Positions 63,385-64,000 of a stretch of 64,000 nt of DNA are shown here, one piece after another. A program made the position numbers and the translations under genes. Under the pieces are notes generated by a model, which was not told the DNA's origin, ran no database searches, and was given only the letters and a program-made list of their open reading frames with translations. Origin of the DNA: Porodaedalea pini (lineage: Eukaryota > Basidiomycota > Agaricomycetes > Hymenochaetales > Hymenochaetaceae). Each line of letters begins with the position of its first letter. Positions within the stretch are counted from its first letter, which is position 1. The stretch is from assembly GCA_002794775.1 (NCBI GenBank), contig NBAY01000020.1, positions 310,001 to 374,000 of the forward strand, given 5' to 3'.

Positions 63385-63570
63385 TTAAAGTTCTGAAACG
63401 GAAGCTTTCTTAGCGGTCTCCGAAGTTAAAGCCAACTGTAGCGATGGCTGGCCGTTAGCGATATTCAACTCAAGATTCTGGATTTGCGCGTCACGGAGCG
63501 TCCGTAGATAAAGCAGGTAAGCGGACTCCGGGAAGGGTTTCGTTCTGACTGAACGGTTTTGAAGGAGCAT
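63385..63570 (-). CDS. Possible C-terminal exon of an unknown gene running off the right edge
   Basis: The minus-strand frame ends SVSEL and contains KPFPESAYLLYLRTLRDAQI and QNLELNIANGQPSLQLAL, which reads like a real, helical C-terminus. I could not find the upstream exons with certainty, and upstream in the same frame there is a stop, so an intron would be needed near 63605-63620. Confidence 0.3.
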   Translation of the reverse strand: MLLQNRSVRTKPFPESAYLLYLRTLRDAQIQNLELNIANGQPSLQLALTSETAKKASVSEL

Positions 63571-64000
63571 TCGCGGACAACGATAGATTGGTCGCTTTTC
63601 CCTCTTAACGGAGGCATTCTAAAACACAGATGACCAGGCATCCTACGAATGTTGAGAGGCTTTTGCCGTTAGATCGATGAGGGAAGGAGACCACCTGCGC
63701 GAATCATTCGTGGTGCAGTGTTTGAGGAGAGTCGTCGAGTCATCCAACAATCTCTCGACGAGTATTCTGACTCATAACGGTGCCCTTCTCCTCTTCTCAT
63801 GCCTTTACAGTAAAAAGTATAAGAAGGTCAGTAAAGCCATGTGGACGTGATTGTAATCACGCACCGTTATAATCTGTGCTCTGGCCCCATCCTGGTCTTG
63901 CTGGGACACTCCTTCAACGAGCACGATGAGTTCGTGAGTCGTCCGATTTGCATAGACGTGATCAAGATCCGATCATCCACAAGAGTCATCCCTTACCCTA
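63571..64000. other. Right edge, nothing assigned
   Basis: No supported feature. It may hold introns or upstream exons of the possible gene ending at 63385. Confidence 0.4.

Overview
The window is a stretch of a basidiomycete nuclear genome, most likely from an Agaricomycete mushroom-forming fungus. The evidence is many short GT-AG introns of about 45-110 nt, a pentafunctional AROM gene, a Cue1-type CUE protein, a Spg1 septation GTPase, NACHT/WD40 NLR-like genes, and multi-membrane-pass protein families that I recognise from mushrooms. Gene models below were built by hand. Intron phases and total coding lengths agree for every multi-exon gene, except where I report frameshifts.

Region by region. 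1-2.7 kb is the 3' part of an NLR with 14 WD40 repeats, cut by the window edge. 3.2-15.7 kb is a conserved housekeeping block: a CUE protein (+), a glutamine-synthetase-like protein (-), a ferric/cupric reductase (-) and AROM (-). 17.2-22.6 kb has a multi-pass membrane protein (+, one frameshift) and a type II NADH dehydrogenase (+). 24-33 kb is a rearranged accessory locus. It has an intact site-2 protease (S2P) gene, a degraded second S2P copy, and four copies or relics of a small fungal gene family. Inside it lies a near-perfect 4.6 kb palindrome with 2.24 kb arms and a 125 bp spacer, and nested inverted-repeat transposons interrupt the degraded S2P copy. 33.5-38.2 kb has a 4-TM protein and a 16-exon GH95 alpha-L-fucosidase with a 6-nt microexon and a GC-AG intron (both -). 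39.6-42.2 kb is a truncated NACHT gene related to the gene at the left edge. 45-49.8 kb has Spg1 (-), V-ATPase subunit E (+) and a GNAT-Mss4 fusion protein (-). 51.3-57.6 kb is a full-length non-LTR retrotransposon (LINE) bounded by a 12-bp target-site duplication; both of its ORFs carry an in-frame TGA. 58-62.5 kb has a MARVEL-like 4-TM protein (+) and a long unknown protein with tandem P/Q repeats (-).

There is no single pathway cluster. The housekeeping genes (aromatic amino acids, iron uptake, respiration, vacuolar acidification, septation) are ordinary neighbours. The two NLR genes are related to each other. The palindrome/S2P locus and the LINE are the dynamic parts. The strongest candidates for a closer look are the palindrome with its gradient of divergence, the nested transposon, the GH95 microexon, and the paired frameshifts in AROM.
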